NCBI GenBank assembly: GCA_025351035.1
Contig: JANXWT010000056.1
Span: 1 to 10,545 of the forward strand
Direction of reading: 5' to 3'
Length of the DNA stretch: 10,545 nt
Origin: Opitutia bacterium
GTDB lineage: Bacteria > Verrucomicrobiota > Verrucomicrobiia > Opitutales > Opitutaceae
The position numbers and the translations under genes were made by a program. Below, in pieces: positions 1 through 6,892 of this stretch. The notes under the pieces are model-generated. The model did no database searches and had not been told where the DNA came from. It was given only the letters and a program-made list of their open reading frames with translations. Each line of letters starts with the position of its first letter. Position 1 is the stretch's first letter.

Positions 1-255
1 GGGCTGGGCGTGAAGGATTTTCGCGCCGTGTTTGTTTTCGAGGACAAGGGGAAACTCGCAGCATTCGTCGACAAGGGTTGGGATTTTAGCGGCCAGGCCG
101 ATGCTGCGGCCAAGTCCGACGACAAGGGCAAGGCTTTCGCCGGAGCGCACACGGTGATGCCGGGCGTCGAGGTTTACCAGATCACCAAAAACGGCCTCGC
201 CCTCCAGGCGACGCTGCAGGGCACGAAGTATTGGAGGGACAAGGATCTGAACTGA
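1..255 (+). CDS. SYLF (Ysc84/DUF500) lipid-binding domain protein, C-terminal part
   Basis: The frame is open from base 1 (GLGVKDFRAVFVFED...) to a TGA at 253-255, so the gene starts outside the window. The 84 visible residues match the end of the bacterial SYLF family: a VKDFRAVFVFEDKGKLAAF strand-helix, a WDFSGQADAAAKSDDKG segment, a GVEVYQITKNGLALQAT strand, and the terminal GTKYWRDKDLN. SYLF proteins are small, usually exported and about 180-230 residues long. The family is linked to lipid or phosphoinositide binding in eukaryotes; its bacterial role is poorly known. The GTG at 10 is an internal valine codon rather than the start, because the family sequence continues upstream of it. A weak stem (256-262 with 268-274, one wobble pair) follows the stop but has no immediate T-run. 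Family assignment is secure; function is not. Confidence 0.88.
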   Translation, partial: GLGVKDFRAVFVFEDKGKLAAFVDKGWDFSGQADAAAKSDDKGKAFAGAHTVMPGVEVYQITKNGLALQATLQGTKYWRDKDLN

Positions 256-333
256 GCCGGCCAAGGAGGCTGGCGGAGCCAAGGAGCGCAGGGAGAATTT
301 TTTCAAGGGAAAGATGGCAACAGTTGCAGGCGG

Positions 334-350
334 GCGTCCGGAGCGGACGC
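334..350. repeat. Perfect 7-bp hairpin in the SYLF-esterase spacer
   Basis: GCGTCCG (334-340), loop GAG, CGGACGC (344-350). It lies about 90 bases upstream of the esterase start and 80 bases after the SYLF stop. There is no T-tract on either side, so it is not a standard intrinsic terminator. It could be a leader structure, a protein-binding site or chance in GC-rich DNA. Confidence 0.35.
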
Positions 351-439
351 ACTTCGCAGCTGTCGCCGGCCGCGGAGCAGCAGGGGCGAGTTGGAAGATT
401 TCGAGTTGTCCCCTAGAGCGGTCGGACCTTACTGGCGGC

Positions 440-1267
440 ATGACTCCACGCACACTCCTTCTGGCGGCGCTCCTCGGTGCCGGGCTCAACGCACAGAGGG
501 CGACGGTCGAAAATGCCGCGCCGCTCGTCCTTGGGGAGACATTCACCCTCGCGTCGAATATTTTGGGCGAGACGCGGCGCATCAACGTCTACGCGCCGCC
601 GGGCTACGCGGAGGCGCCCGAAGCCAAAGTGCCGGTGCTCTACATGCCCGATGGCGGCATGGCGGAGGATTTTCTGCACGTGGCCGGCCTCGTGCAGGTG
701 GGCGTCGGCAACGGCACGATGCGGCCGTTCTTGCTCGTCGGCATCGAGAACACGCAGCGCCGCCGCGATCTCACGCCGCCGACGGAGAACGCCGAGGACA
801 GGAAGATCGCGCGAGTGGTCGGCGGTGCGGCGGCCTTCCGGCGATTCCTCCGCGACGAGCTGATGCCGCTCATCCGCGCGCGTTACCGCACGACGAGCGA
901 GACCGCGATCGTCGGCGAATCGCTGGCGGGCCTCTTCGTGATCGATACGTTCTTCACCGAGCCGGCGCTGTTCGATACCTACATCGCCATCGACCCGAGC
1001 CTCTGGTGGAACGACCAGAAACTCGTCGCCGGCGCTGCGGCGTGGTTGATGACGCAACCGGAGCTTAAGAAGACGCTGTGGTATGCCAGCTCCAGCGAGT
1101 CGGGCGGCAACGGCAAGGAAGCGAAGCGCTTTGCGGAAGTCCTCAGCGCCGCCGCGCCCGCCGGCTTGAGCTGGCATTACGAACCGATGCCGGAGGAGCT
1201 GCACTCGACGATCTACCACCCGGCGGCGTTGCGGGCGTTCCGCCTGCTGTTCAAACCGGCGAAGTGA
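440..1267 (+). CDS. Secreted alpha/beta hydrolase, putative esterase (Fes/IroE/esterase D-like)
   Basis: 275 residues from the ATG at 440. This start was chosen because it opens a signal peptide (MTPRTLLLAALLGAGLNAQ, cleavage near residue 19). The frame remains open upstream to 314, but that extension is low-complexity and has no homology I recognise. The core is the putative-esterase fold: RRINVYAPPGY (47-56), VLYMPDGG (67-73), the nucleophile elbow GESLAG with Ser161, the family signature IDPSLWW (184-190), and a late His255 in EELHST that is the expected catalytic histidine. Relatives hydrolyse siderophore esters, acetyl- or feruloyl-sugar esters, or S-formylglutathione; the signal peptide favours an extracytoplasmic substrate. 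A loose promoter match (TTGGAA 391-396, 17-bp gap, TAGAGC 414-419) lies just upstream, and there is only a weak GGCGG ribosome-binding site. The substrate cannot be read from sequence. Confidence 0.85.
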   Translation: MTPRTLLLAALLGAGLNAQRATVENAAPLVLGETFTLASNILGETRRINVYAPPGYAEAPEAKVPVLYMPDGGMAEDFLHVAGLVQVGVGNGTMRPFLLVGIENTQRRRDLTPPTENAEDRKIARVVGGAAAFRRFLRDELMPLIRARYRTTSETAIVGESLAGLFVIDTFFTEPALFDTYIAIDPSLWWNDQKLVAGAAAWLMTQPELKKTLWYASSSESGGNGKEAKRFAEVLSAAAPAGLSWHYEPMPEELHSTIYHPAALRAFRLLFKPAK

Positions 1268-1286
1268 GGATTGCGCTCGCGCTAGC

Positions 1287-1500
1287 ATGCTGAAAACCAA
1301 ATCAGGGTATTCGCCCATCGAGTGGGCGACGGGCTGCGGATCCGCGCGGCGCGGTTCTGCGGGCGCGGGCTGCCGGCGGACCGCTAAGACGTATGGATGG
1401 CCAGCCTCCGCCCGAGCGAGAAGCTGCTGAAAAACGTGTTCGCCGGGAGAATCACGGGGAAGGAATTCGGGAAACGTTATCGCGAGGAGATGTCTGCTCC
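1287..1500 (+). pseudogene. Decayed DUF488 family gene (frameshift, nonsense codon, 3' loss)
   Basis: The ATG at 1287 reads MLKTKSGYSPIEW, which resembles the start of DUF488 proteins. At 1323-1327 the frame breaks. Restoring one G in the run tgggc continues it as GDGLRIRAARFCGRGLPADR. At 1385-1387 a TAA replaces the tyrosine codon expected in the family motif YDVW. The frame then continues DVWMASLRPSEKLLK and NVFAGRITGKEFGKRYREEM, matching the DUF488 pattern of DVWLPxLAPSxxLL followed by a W/GxxFxxRYRxEM helix. Homology ends near 1500, where the terminator repeat begins, so the usual C-terminal cysteine/histidine-rich part is absent. DUF488 function is not established. It starts 19 bases after the esterase stop, so it was probably once co-transcribed with it. 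A start codon at 1397 gives an open 69-residue frame that is only the broken middle of this gene plus the repeat. Confidence 0.75.
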
Positions 1501-1602
1501 GTCGGCGACTCGCCGCGCTGCGCGCTGTCGCCGTTGGGAGCCGAAAAATCAGGCAAAAGAAAAGGCGGCTCCCGGGGGAGCCGCCTTGATGGCTAAGAAT
1601 GA
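1494..1602. repeat. Terminator-bearing repeat, copy 1
   Basis: About 100 bases align with 5028-5135 in the same orientation, with roughly 10 mismatches and one gap by hand alignment. Bases 1541-1570 are identical to 5074-5103 over 30 positions. The unit comprises a GC-rich lead (tgcgcgctgtcgc), an A-rich stretch (ccgaaaaatcaggcaaaag) and a terminator hairpin, and it ends just before the stop codon of the TonB-dependent receptor. Copy 2 occupies the same position relative to the receptor remnant. Confidence 0.85.
1550..1587 (-). terminator. Intrinsic terminator of the TonB-dependent receptor gene
   Basis: Perfect 11-bp stem AAGGCGGCTCC (1562-1572) / GGAGCCGCCTT (1577-1587) with a 4-base loop. 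Read on the - strand, the stem is followed by TTTTCTTTTGCCTGATTTTT, a good U-tract. It starts 25 bases after the receptor stop codon. Because the genes on either side converge here, it also separates the receptor from the + strand genes. Confidence 0.9.
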
Positions 1603-1611
1603 ATAGTCCGC

Positions 1612-4572
1612 TTAGAATTTCTTCGCCAGAGACGTATACCAAAACCGACCGGTGTTGCTGTAGAGATAGCCGGGATAGCCAACCGAGTTGCTGCCGTTGC
1701 CGGAGGCAAACGGTGGATCCTTGTCGAACAGGTTGTTGGCGCCGACGGTCAGTCTGACGCTCCCAAACCAAGCCTTGGAGGTAGGAGCGATGTCATAGGT
1801 CAACTGTGCATCATACAGGATCCGGGATTGCACGCGATACGGATTGCCGGTATCGCCATCAATATCGGTGAAGCCATCGGTGTAATTGGCGGCCAAGGTC
1901 GCACCGAGATGATTCTTGGTCCAGTTGACCTCGGCGCGGCCCTTCCATTTCAGGAAGCCGTCGTAGCCGGCCTTTTCCACAGAGGCGTCGGTGCCAATCA
2001 ATTCCACCAAGGCGCCGCCGGGGATGTTGGCGCGCATGTAGGAATACATGTAGGCGCCGGCGACGCTGAAGTCGAACCGACCGAGGTTCTGCGTCGGCAG
2101 CGAGTAGCTCGTGGCGAAATCCACGCCCTTGGCGATGGTTTGGCCGACGTTGCGGAATACCGCCGTGATTTGCAGCGGTGTGCCGCTGGAATCGCGGATG
2201 ACTCTCTCGCCGGGCAGCAGCCCGCCGGCGACCGCGCCCGTCTCGCGGTTGATCACGTCCTGAAAGCTGGCCACGACCGTTCCGTTGCGATCAATGCGCC
2301 ACCAGTCAATACTGGCTGTGAAACCCTTGATGGCCGCGGGCGTCCAAACTGCGCCAAAATTATAGGACTTGCTCGTCTCCGGAGCCAGATTCTTGTTGCC
2401 GCGAGTGATCACACTGAGTTCCTCAAAAACGGCATGCTGCCGGGGATCGAAGATCGTTTTACCATTGGGCAGCAGTCCGGCATTCAGTTCGAACAGGGAA
2501 GGCTCGCGATATCCCTTGCTCGCGCTTGCGCGGATCGTCAGCGATTCGTCCATTGGCTGCCAACGCAAGCCGATTTTCGGAACCGTGGTGTTCGTGCTCT
2601 CCGTGATAAACTGCTCGTTGCGCAAGGCTAGGTTCAGCGTCAAACTGTGCGCAATACCCGTGCTATTCTTGCTCGAAACCAAAGGCAGGCTCAATTCACC
2701 GAACAGAGCGCCGACCTTGCGCGAGCCGATCGTCGGCGTCACAGGCGAATTACCGAGCACGTCGCCGCCGGCGGAAAATCCATCGAGCACCTGGTCGACG
2801 CTTTCCGTGCGGTATTCATAGCCGATGGCGGCACCAACCCCACCGCCAGACATCGCGAACAAGTCGTTCGTAGAGAAGGTCGCATTGGCAACCAGCAACT
2901 GGCTCTGGGCTTGGAACTGGTTGTGAATGGTGGCGAAGGCGACAAGCAGGGCGTTGTTCGGGATGGGATTCCGGAAGTAGCCGAACGGATTATAGGGAAT
3001 CGTCGTGCCGATATAGGAAGAGCTGGCCGGATTAAAGAGAGGGTCGGCCTCGTTCAGGATTCGGTTGAAACGGGACGACGAGATCAGTTTCTGATCCGAT
3101 GCCTGGTGAATTTGGCTGTAGCGGATACCTACATCGAAATTCCATTTGTCCCAGATATCCTCGGCCTTGATGCCGGCGGTGAACGAGTAAGCATCCACCG
3201 TGTCGTGCAGGATGCGATTGCCGAACTCGGCGAGCCGCGCCTTCGTGGTGCCGGTCAAATCGAGGTTGTAGGGGTTGAAGCGATTGAAGGCACCGGCGGG
3301 TGCGGCCCGCGTGCGGCCGTCGGGCAACGGCAAGGGCGAGGTCGTGCGGGCAGGCACGACTATCTCGTTGACCAACGGGGCCGTGAAGGTGCCGGTCGCC
3401 AGCGGTGCGAGTTGATTCTCCGTGAAGTTGTTGCTGTAGCTGAACTCGTAGTAACCCTTGATATTTTGGGTGTCGAACAGCTTGCGTTCGCCATTGAAGA
3501 ACGCGGTCTTGCGCTCCGAAGTCGGATACGAACCGGAGAACTCGTTGAAGTTGAAGCGCGACCGGTTCCCATCGGTGCTATTGTAGGAATAGGCACTCGC
3601 GGGCAGCAGGCCGTTGTTGTTGGCATTCTGATTGCCCGGACCGGGCTGCGGCGTGGACGGGCCAGAGGTGGCCTTCAGCGGCGCGTTGGGATCATTGGCA
3701 CTGCCCCGAGCGCCCAGCCCGGTGTTGGCGACCGTGCCTGCGATTGCGGTGCCGGGGGCGACCCCGAGTGCCTGCCAGACCGCCGCATAGGTCGTCTGAA
3801 TATTCCACGGTGAGGAATTGGAACTCGTGAACGGCGGCGGGTTCGAGTAGGAGCGGTCGGCGTTGAAAATCGCATTTCGGCGATAATAATTCAACCCGAC
3901 CGTGATCGCGCCCCTATCGCTGACAGCACCGGAAACCAAACTGGCGGTCACTTCGGATGAATCCTTGTTCGTGGTGTTGCCATAGCTCACAAACAGGTCC
4001 GTGCCGGTGTAATTCCGGCGCATGATGATATTCACGACACCGGCGACCGCATCGGCACCGTAGGTCGAGGAAGCACCGTCCTTGAGGACTTCGATACGCT
4101 CGATGGCCGCGACCGGGATGGAACTGAGGTCAACAAACGGAGAGCCGCCGACGTCACCCGCCCCGGAGGGATATTGGGCGATGCGCCGACCGTTGATCAG
4201 GACAAGCGTCGCTTCCGGCCCGAGGCCGCGCAGCGAAATGGAGGTGGCGCCCAGCGGACCGGAGGTGGCTGTCGCGTTGTTCGAGATCGGCACCGAACCG
4301 CCGTTGGAAAACGAGATCTTTTGCAGCAATTCAGCGGCATTCTTGTAGGACAATTTTTCGATGGTCGATCGGTCGAAAACCGTCACGGGGAATGCCGTCG
4401 CCTCACCGGAGGTTTCGGTCAACGGAATTAGCGAGCCGGTGACGACGAATTTTTCCAGCTTTATGGGAGTTTCGGTCGAAGCGGTTGACTGGGCATAGCC
4501 AGCAACCACGGAGACGGAGGCACACGCGATTAACGCGCAGGCACCCCGAAAACTAACAGAGCTCTTGCTCAT
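1612..4572 (-). CDS. TonB-dependent outer-membrane receptor
   Basis: 986 residues from the ATG at 4572 to the TAA at 1612-1614. The N-terminus is a signal peptide (MSKSSVSFRGACALIACASV, cleavage likely after AGYAQ near residue 28), followed by a TonB-box-like stretch KLEKFVVTGS (38-47). The plug domain spans about residues 50-190, with FPVTVFD, LRGLGPEATLVLINGRR (114-130), IERIEVLKDGASSTYGADAVAGVVNII (157-183) and the junction to the barrel. The remainder is a 22-stranded beta-barrel rich in aromatic strands, ending with GRFWYTSLAKKF, with the terminal phenylalanine needed for barrel assembly. The length suits the large OAR-like receptors of Opitutaceae and Xanthomonadaceae. It imports an unknown ligand (siderophore, glycan or cofactor) using TonB-ExbBD, none of which is in this window. 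I see no good ribosome-binding site before the start. A terminator follows at 1587-1550. Confidence 0.95.
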   Translation of the reverse strand: MSKSSVSFRGACALIACASVSVVAGYAQSTASTETPIKLEKFVVTGSLIPLTETSGEATAFPVTVFDRSTIEKLSYKNAAELLQKISFSNGGSVPISNNATATSGPLGATSISLRGLGPEATLVLINGRRIAQYPSGAGDVGGSPFVDLSSIPVAAIERIEVLKDGASSTYGADAVAGVVNIIMRRNYTGTDLFVSYGNTTNKDSSEVTASLVSGAVSDRGAITVGLNYYRRNAIFNADRSYSNPPPFTSSNSSPWNIQTTYAAVWQALGVAPGTAIAGTVANTGLGARGSANDPNAPLKATSGPSTPQPGPGNQNANNNGLLPASAYSYNSTDGNRSRFNFNEFSGSYPTSERKTAFFNGERKLFDTQNIKGYYEFSYSNNFTENQLAPLATGTFTAPLVNEIVVPARTTSPLPLPDGRTRAAPAGAFNRFNPYNLDLTGTTKARLAEFGNRILHDTVDAYSFTAGIKAEDIWDKWNFDVGIRYSQIHQASDQKLISSSRFNRILNEADPLFNPASSSYIGTTIPYNPFGYFRNPIPNNALLVAFATIHNQFQAQSQLLVANATFSTNDLFAMSGGGVGAAIGYEYRTESVDQVLDGFSAGGDVLGNSPVTPTIGSRKVGALFGELSLPLVSSKNSTGIAHSLTLNLALRNEQFITESTNTTVPKIGLRWQPMDESLTIRASASKGYREPSLFELNAGLLPNGKTIFDPRQHAVFEELSVITRGNKNLAPETSKSYNFGAVWTPAAIKGFTASIDWWRIDRNGTVVASFQDVINRETGAVAGGLLPGERVIRDSSGTPLQITAVFRNVGQTIAKGVDFATSYSLPTQNLGRFDFSVAGAYMYSYMRANIPGGALVELIGTDASVEKAGYDGFLKWKGRAEVNWTKNHLGATLAANYTDGFTDIDGDTGNPYRVQSRILYDAQLTYDIAPTSKAWFGSVRLTVGANNLFDKDPPFASGNGSNSVGYPGYLYSNTGRFWYTSLAKKF

Positions 4573-4597
4573 AGTTCTGATGGGTTAGGGTTTTATT

Positions 4598-4623
4598 GCT
4601 CGCCGGCAGTCGGGCCGGTGAGC
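4598..4623 (-). promoter_or_regulatory. Leader hairpin upstream of the TonB-dependent receptor
   Basis: On the - strand GCTCACCGGC, six bases, GCCGGCGAGC: a 10-bp stem with one mismatched position, 26 bases before the receptor ATG. The bases between hairpin and start are A/C-rich (AATAAAACCCTAACCC) with no T-tract. It may affect message stability or translation, or bind a protein. No regulator is identifiable and no convincing -35/-10 pair was found farther upstream. Confidence 0.35.
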
Positions 4624-5027
4624 GCACTGTCACGTGGCAGGCAGCACACAGGAGGAGCCATCGGAATTGGATAGTGACCAAACGCAGAGTAATAGCTTCA
4701 AGCAGCAATAGAATCGCGTCGAATTTCTTCCCTGATTTGCAGGGGCTCGCTGCTGGTTTCCGGTTGCAAGCTGCCGTTTCGATCAGGCTCATAGTCTAGT
4801 GCTTGCCTGGGGCTGGCCTGCCCGGTGCGTGCCCGGAGTTTTCACTGCGTGAAGCTGTGCGCCCCGTTGAGGCCAGCTGGCATCCCGGGGTCCGTCCACC
4901 GACCTTCCGCCTTCGCGGGGTTTCGGCGCGACTAGGCGTCGGGGCGGATGTCCCAAGAACTCCGAGCTTCGCCGGATTCACGGGCAGCCCCGTTGCGGCA
5001 TGCTCGCCGTCCGGTGTTTGTCTTGAT
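4624..5027. other. Gene-free stretch between the receptor leader and terminator repeat copy 2
   Basis: This stretch contains the upstream region of the receptor gene (4624-4800, less GC-rich) and a GC-rich part (about 4800-5027). Long open frames exist on both strands in the GC-rich part, but their translations are rich in Arg, Pro, Gly and Ser, show no recognisable domain and run into the terminator repeat. I see no tRNA, transposase or clear promoter. It may be further decayed DNA from the event that wrecked the neighbouring receptor gene. Confidence 0.35.
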
Positions 5028-5135
5028 TTCTTCGGCCGGCGACTTGTTGCGCTGCGCGCTGTCGCGTTGGGAACCGAAAAATCAGGCAAAAGAAAAGGCG
5101 GCTTCTGGAGGAGCCGCCTTGATGGCTATGAATCA
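5028..5135. repeat. Terminator-bearing repeat, copy 2
   Basis: Second copy of the unit at 1494-1602, same orientation, about 90% identical by hand alignment, with 5074-5103 identical to 1541-1570. It lies immediately 3' of the receptor remnant on the - strand, just as copy 1 lies 3' of the intact receptor. The two copies are about 3.5 kb apart and bracket the intact receptor gene. Confidence 0.85.
5082..5120 (-). terminator. Intrinsic terminator after the receptor remnant
   Basis: Stem GGAGCCGCCTT (5110-5120) / AAGGCGGCTTC (5095-5105) with a 4-base loop. One pair near the loop is mismatched when read on the - strand (A-C). It is followed on that strand by TTTTCTTTTGCCTGAT. This is the original terminator of the lost receptor gene and now probably terminates transcripts from the alpha/beta hydrolase at 6238-5342. 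Confidence 0.8.
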
Positions 5136-5142
5136 GCGAAAC

Positions 5143-5300
5143 TTACAGCTTCTGCTCGAGGCGGAGATACCGAAGCGCCCCATGGTCTCGGTCTTCCATG
5201 CGTAGCTGGAGGGCAGATCCACGCCGCCGGTCCGGAACTTGCCCACGTTGCGGAAGACCGTGTTGATTTGCACGAGATTGCCGGCGTGGCCGTGCGGCTC
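5143..5300 (-). pseudogene. Remnant of a second TonB-dependent receptor gene
   Basis: On the - strand, bases 5279 to about 5170 read NLVQINTVFRNVGKFRTGG then VDLPSSYAWKTETMGRFGIS. This aligns with the intact receptor's mid-barrel segment (LQITAVFRNVGQTIAKGVDF, then ATSYSLPTQNLGRFDFS). In another frame the last bases read RYLRLEQKL followed by TAA at 5143-5145, which looks like a receptor's final beta-strand. The roughly 170 residues that should lie between these parts are missing, and the frame changes at the join. Upstream of about 5300 homology fades, probably with a further frameshift, and the signal peptide and plug are absent. The inner limit is approximate. No start codon or leader is visible, so it is non-functional. 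Confidence 0.75.
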
Positions 5301-5341
5301 TCTGCGACGATGCCAGCTTCGTCTTGGTGCCGGCCGCTGGG

Positions 5342-6238
5342 TCAGCGGTTCTTTGTCTCGAGACCTTCAAGCCAGATGACAACGGCGGCTTGCAGCGCAA
5401 TGCGATGGTCGTTGTAGCCATGGTCGGTCGCGAAATGGAATTCGGTGACCGCCTTGCCGCCGGCCTTGCGCACAGCAATGGCGAGTGCCTCGCTATCCGG
5501 AGCTCCGCCGTCGTCGGAGTTGACGCAGAGCAGCGGACGGCCCGCGAGGGCCGGCGCGAACTTTACGAAGTCCCACGCGCTCGCGTGCGCCAGTGCTTCG
5601 TCGAGCAGCGACTCGGCGGTGCAACCGGTGAGTGGCGGCAAGTTCGACGCCATGTCTTTCAGCATCGCGGGGCGACCGGTTTCTTTGAGGCCCGCGACGG
5701 TGTCGGGGCCGATGTTCCAGGCGGAGATGAGGCCGACGCCGATGATAGCCGGATCGTGCGCGCCGGTGAATGCCGCCATGAAGCCGCCCATGCTGTGGCC
5801 GACCACCGCGATGCGGCCGGGCGCGAGCCGCGCGCTCTTGATGATCTCGGGCGTGCGCAGATACGCGACCGCGGCCGCGGCGTCCTCGATGGCGTGAGTG
5901 AACGAGAAGCCCCCGCCGTTGCCCCACGAGCCGCGGTAATGCAGCGTGAGCACGCTCCAGCCGGCGCGGCGGGCGGCCTGCGCGAGATCGAGATTTTGTT
6001 CGAAGCCGGGAAACCCGTGGAAAAACACGAGCGCCGGATGCGGCCCGGGGCCGGTGGCGACGTAGAGCACGCCGAGCATCGTGGAGCCGTGGCTGGGAAT
6101 CTCGGCCACGATGATGCCGGCGGGGAATTCCTTGTCGGGCACCGGATCGGTCGTGAGAGCCGCTGGCACCGCCGCGGACAGGCGGACGAAACAAACTGCG
6201 AGCAGCGCGAAAAACCTGAAGCCAAGGGTAAAGCTCAT
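5342..6238 (-). CDS. Secreted alpha/beta hydrolase (serine hydrolase, dienelactone hydrolase/BAAT-like)
   Basis: 298 residues. The ATG at 6238 opens a signal peptide (RFFALLAVCFVRLSAAVPA, cleavage near residue 23-27). Visible elements are a FFHGFPGFEQN oxyanion loop (72-82), LHYRGSWGNGGGFSF (99-113), the nucleophile elbow GHSMGG with Ser149, an acidic candidate in VNSDDGGAPD (Asp242, Asp243 or Asp248), and His273 in ATDHGYNDHRI as the likely catalytic base. The layout resembles secreted dipeptidyl-peptidase or dienelactone-hydrolase-type enzymes that act on small esters or peptides in the periplasm. The TGA at 5342 is followed by the receptor remnant and its terminator, which may now end this transcript. 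It lies 99 bases downstream of the toxin gene, so co-transcription with that pair is possible but not shown. The substrate is unknown. Confidence 0.9.
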   Translation of the reverse strand: MSFTLGFRFFALLAVCFVRLSAAVPAALTTDPVPDKEFPAGIIVAEIPSHGSTMLGVLYVATGPGPHPALVFFHGFPGFEQNLDLAQAARRAGWSVLTLHYRGSWGNGGGFSFTHAIEDAAAAVAYLRTPEIIKSARLAPGRIAVVGHSMGGFMAAFTGAHDPAIIGVGLISAWNIGPDTVAGLKETGRPAMLKDMASNLPPLTGCTAESLLDEALAHASAWDFVKFAPALAGRPLLCVNSDDGGAPDSEALAIAVRKAGGKAVTEFHFATDHGYNDHRIALQAAVVIWLEGLETKNR

Positions 6239-6337
6239 GCGAGCACGCTGGCCGATTGCCGGAACGAGGAAACGAAATTCGCCGCATTAGCGTCGCTCGG
6301 CATCGGGGCGACGGCCGATAGGAGATCGCCTAAAGTA

Positions 6338-6619
6338 TTATTCGTTCCGCAGCAGACGGCGCACGCCGTCGTGGTTGCCCGCCAGCACGATGTCCAGACC
6401 GTCGATGGTCAGTCGGTAGACGATGCGGATGTCCAATCCCACGCGGCACTCGAAATACCCGGCGCGCAATTGGCGGATGTAAAGACCGGTGTGCTGGTGC
6501 GGAGCGCCCCAGACTTTCTGGAGCCGGAGCAAAGCTTCCTCGACCCGGGCATGATCCGCATCGCTCAGTGATTTGAGCGACCGCAGGAAGCGTTTGGAGA
6601 GTCGCAGCTCAACCGGCAC
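6338..6619 (-). CDS. RelE/ParE superfamily toxin (probable mRNA interferase)
   Basis: 93 residues from the GTG at 6619 (MPVELRLSKRFLRSLKSLSD...) to the TAA at 6338-6340. The frame stays open farther upstream, but that part overlaps the antitoxin and encodes low-complexity Pro/Ser sequence. The GTG overlaps the antitoxin stop by 11 bases, which is typical of coupled toxin-antitoxin genes. The fold signature is clear: an N-terminal strand, two charged helices (KSLSDADHARVEEALLRL), a LYIRQLRAGYFECRVG strand pair, DIRIVYRL (63-70) and the final LAGNHDGVRRLLRN. Candidate active residues from RelE relatives are Arg65, Tyr68, His83 and Arg87/Arg88. Such toxins usually cut mRNA on the ribosome; ParE-type gyrase poisoning cannot be excluded. 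The paired upstream antitoxin strengthens the call. Confidence 0.87.
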   Translation of the reverse strand: MPVELRLSKRFLRSLKSLSDADHARVEEALLRLQKVWGAPHQHTGLYIRQLRAGYFECRVGLDIRIVYRLTIDGLDIVLAGNHDGVRRLLRNE

Positions 6620-6887
6620 GGCGCTTGGGCAGCTTACCGGTGAAGGTGGCCATGCGGCCGGTCTTCCGTTCGCGGTTGAGTTCCGCGTCGGTGCGCTCGG
6701 CAAAACTGTCCAGTTGCCCGGGACTGACGCCATACTCGCGCTCGGCGTAGTCGGCGGCGTGAACTGCGACGCGGCGCAGGGCAAAGATGTCGGCGCCGAA
6801 GACGATGCCGATCTCCTGTCCGCCCTTGGCGGCTTTGAGCCAATGGCTGAGGTTTTTGCGGGCCTCGGTGGCGGTGAGCGTCTTCAT
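6609..6887 (-). CDS. Phd/YefM-type antitoxin
   Basis: 92 residues from the ATG at 6887. The N-terminus MKTLTATEARKNLSHWLKAA is the classic Phd/YefM DNA-binding fold, in which TATEARKNL helix 1 precedes a WLKAAKGGQEIGI turn-strand. The C-terminal part (REYGVSPGQLDSFAERTDAELNRERK) is charged and probably disordered when free; in this family it wraps and neutralises the toxin. The product likely represses its own operon together with the toxin. Its stop overlaps the toxin GTG start by 11 bases. There is no ribosome-binding site before the ATG, in keeping with the near-leaderless promoter described separately. The middle segment (VFGADIFALRRVAVHAADY) is somewhat longer than in short Phd proteins. 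Confidence 0.87.
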   Translation of the reverse strand: MKTLTATEARKNLSHWLKAAKGGQEIGIVFGADIFALRRVAVHAADYAEREYGVSPGQLDSFAERTDAELNRERKTGRMATFTGKLPKRRAG

Positions 6888-6892
6888 AACGT

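Noticed and set aside
314..439. Upstream extension of the esterase from the ATG at 314
   Set aside because: The added 42 residues have no family similarity and would bury the signal peptide that begins at 440.
1311..1329. Perfect 7-bp hairpin (TCGCCCA/TGGGCGA) as esterase terminator
   Set aside because: It lies inside the former DUF488 coding sequence and has no T-tract, so it is most likely a by-product of coding sequence.
1397..1606. 69-residue + strand open frame with a good start codon
   Set aside because: Its first half is the middle of the decayed DUF488 gene and its second half is the translated terminator repeat. The same WEPKNQAKEKAA string appears in copy 2, showing that it comes from repeat DNA.
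413..1771. Long - strand open frame opposite the esterase
   Set aside because: It is antisense to a gene with a signal peptide and catalytic motifs. Its translation is Arg/Gln/Ala-rich without any domain and crosses the DUF488 remnant and the terminator.
5028..5135. The duplicated terminator units as ends of an insertion sequence
   Set aside because: The copies are direct repeats, there is no transposase between them, and each contains a normal intrinsic terminator placed correctly for a receptor gene.
4803..5417. 204-residue + strand open frame
   Set aside because: It runs through the terminator repeat and antisense to the receptor remnant and the hydrolase 3' end. The composition is typical of a GC-rich shadow frame and has no recognisable domain.
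5324..6571. 415-residue + strand open frame
   Set aside because: It is antisense to the alpha/beta hydrolase and toxin genes, both of which have clear family motifs on the - strand.
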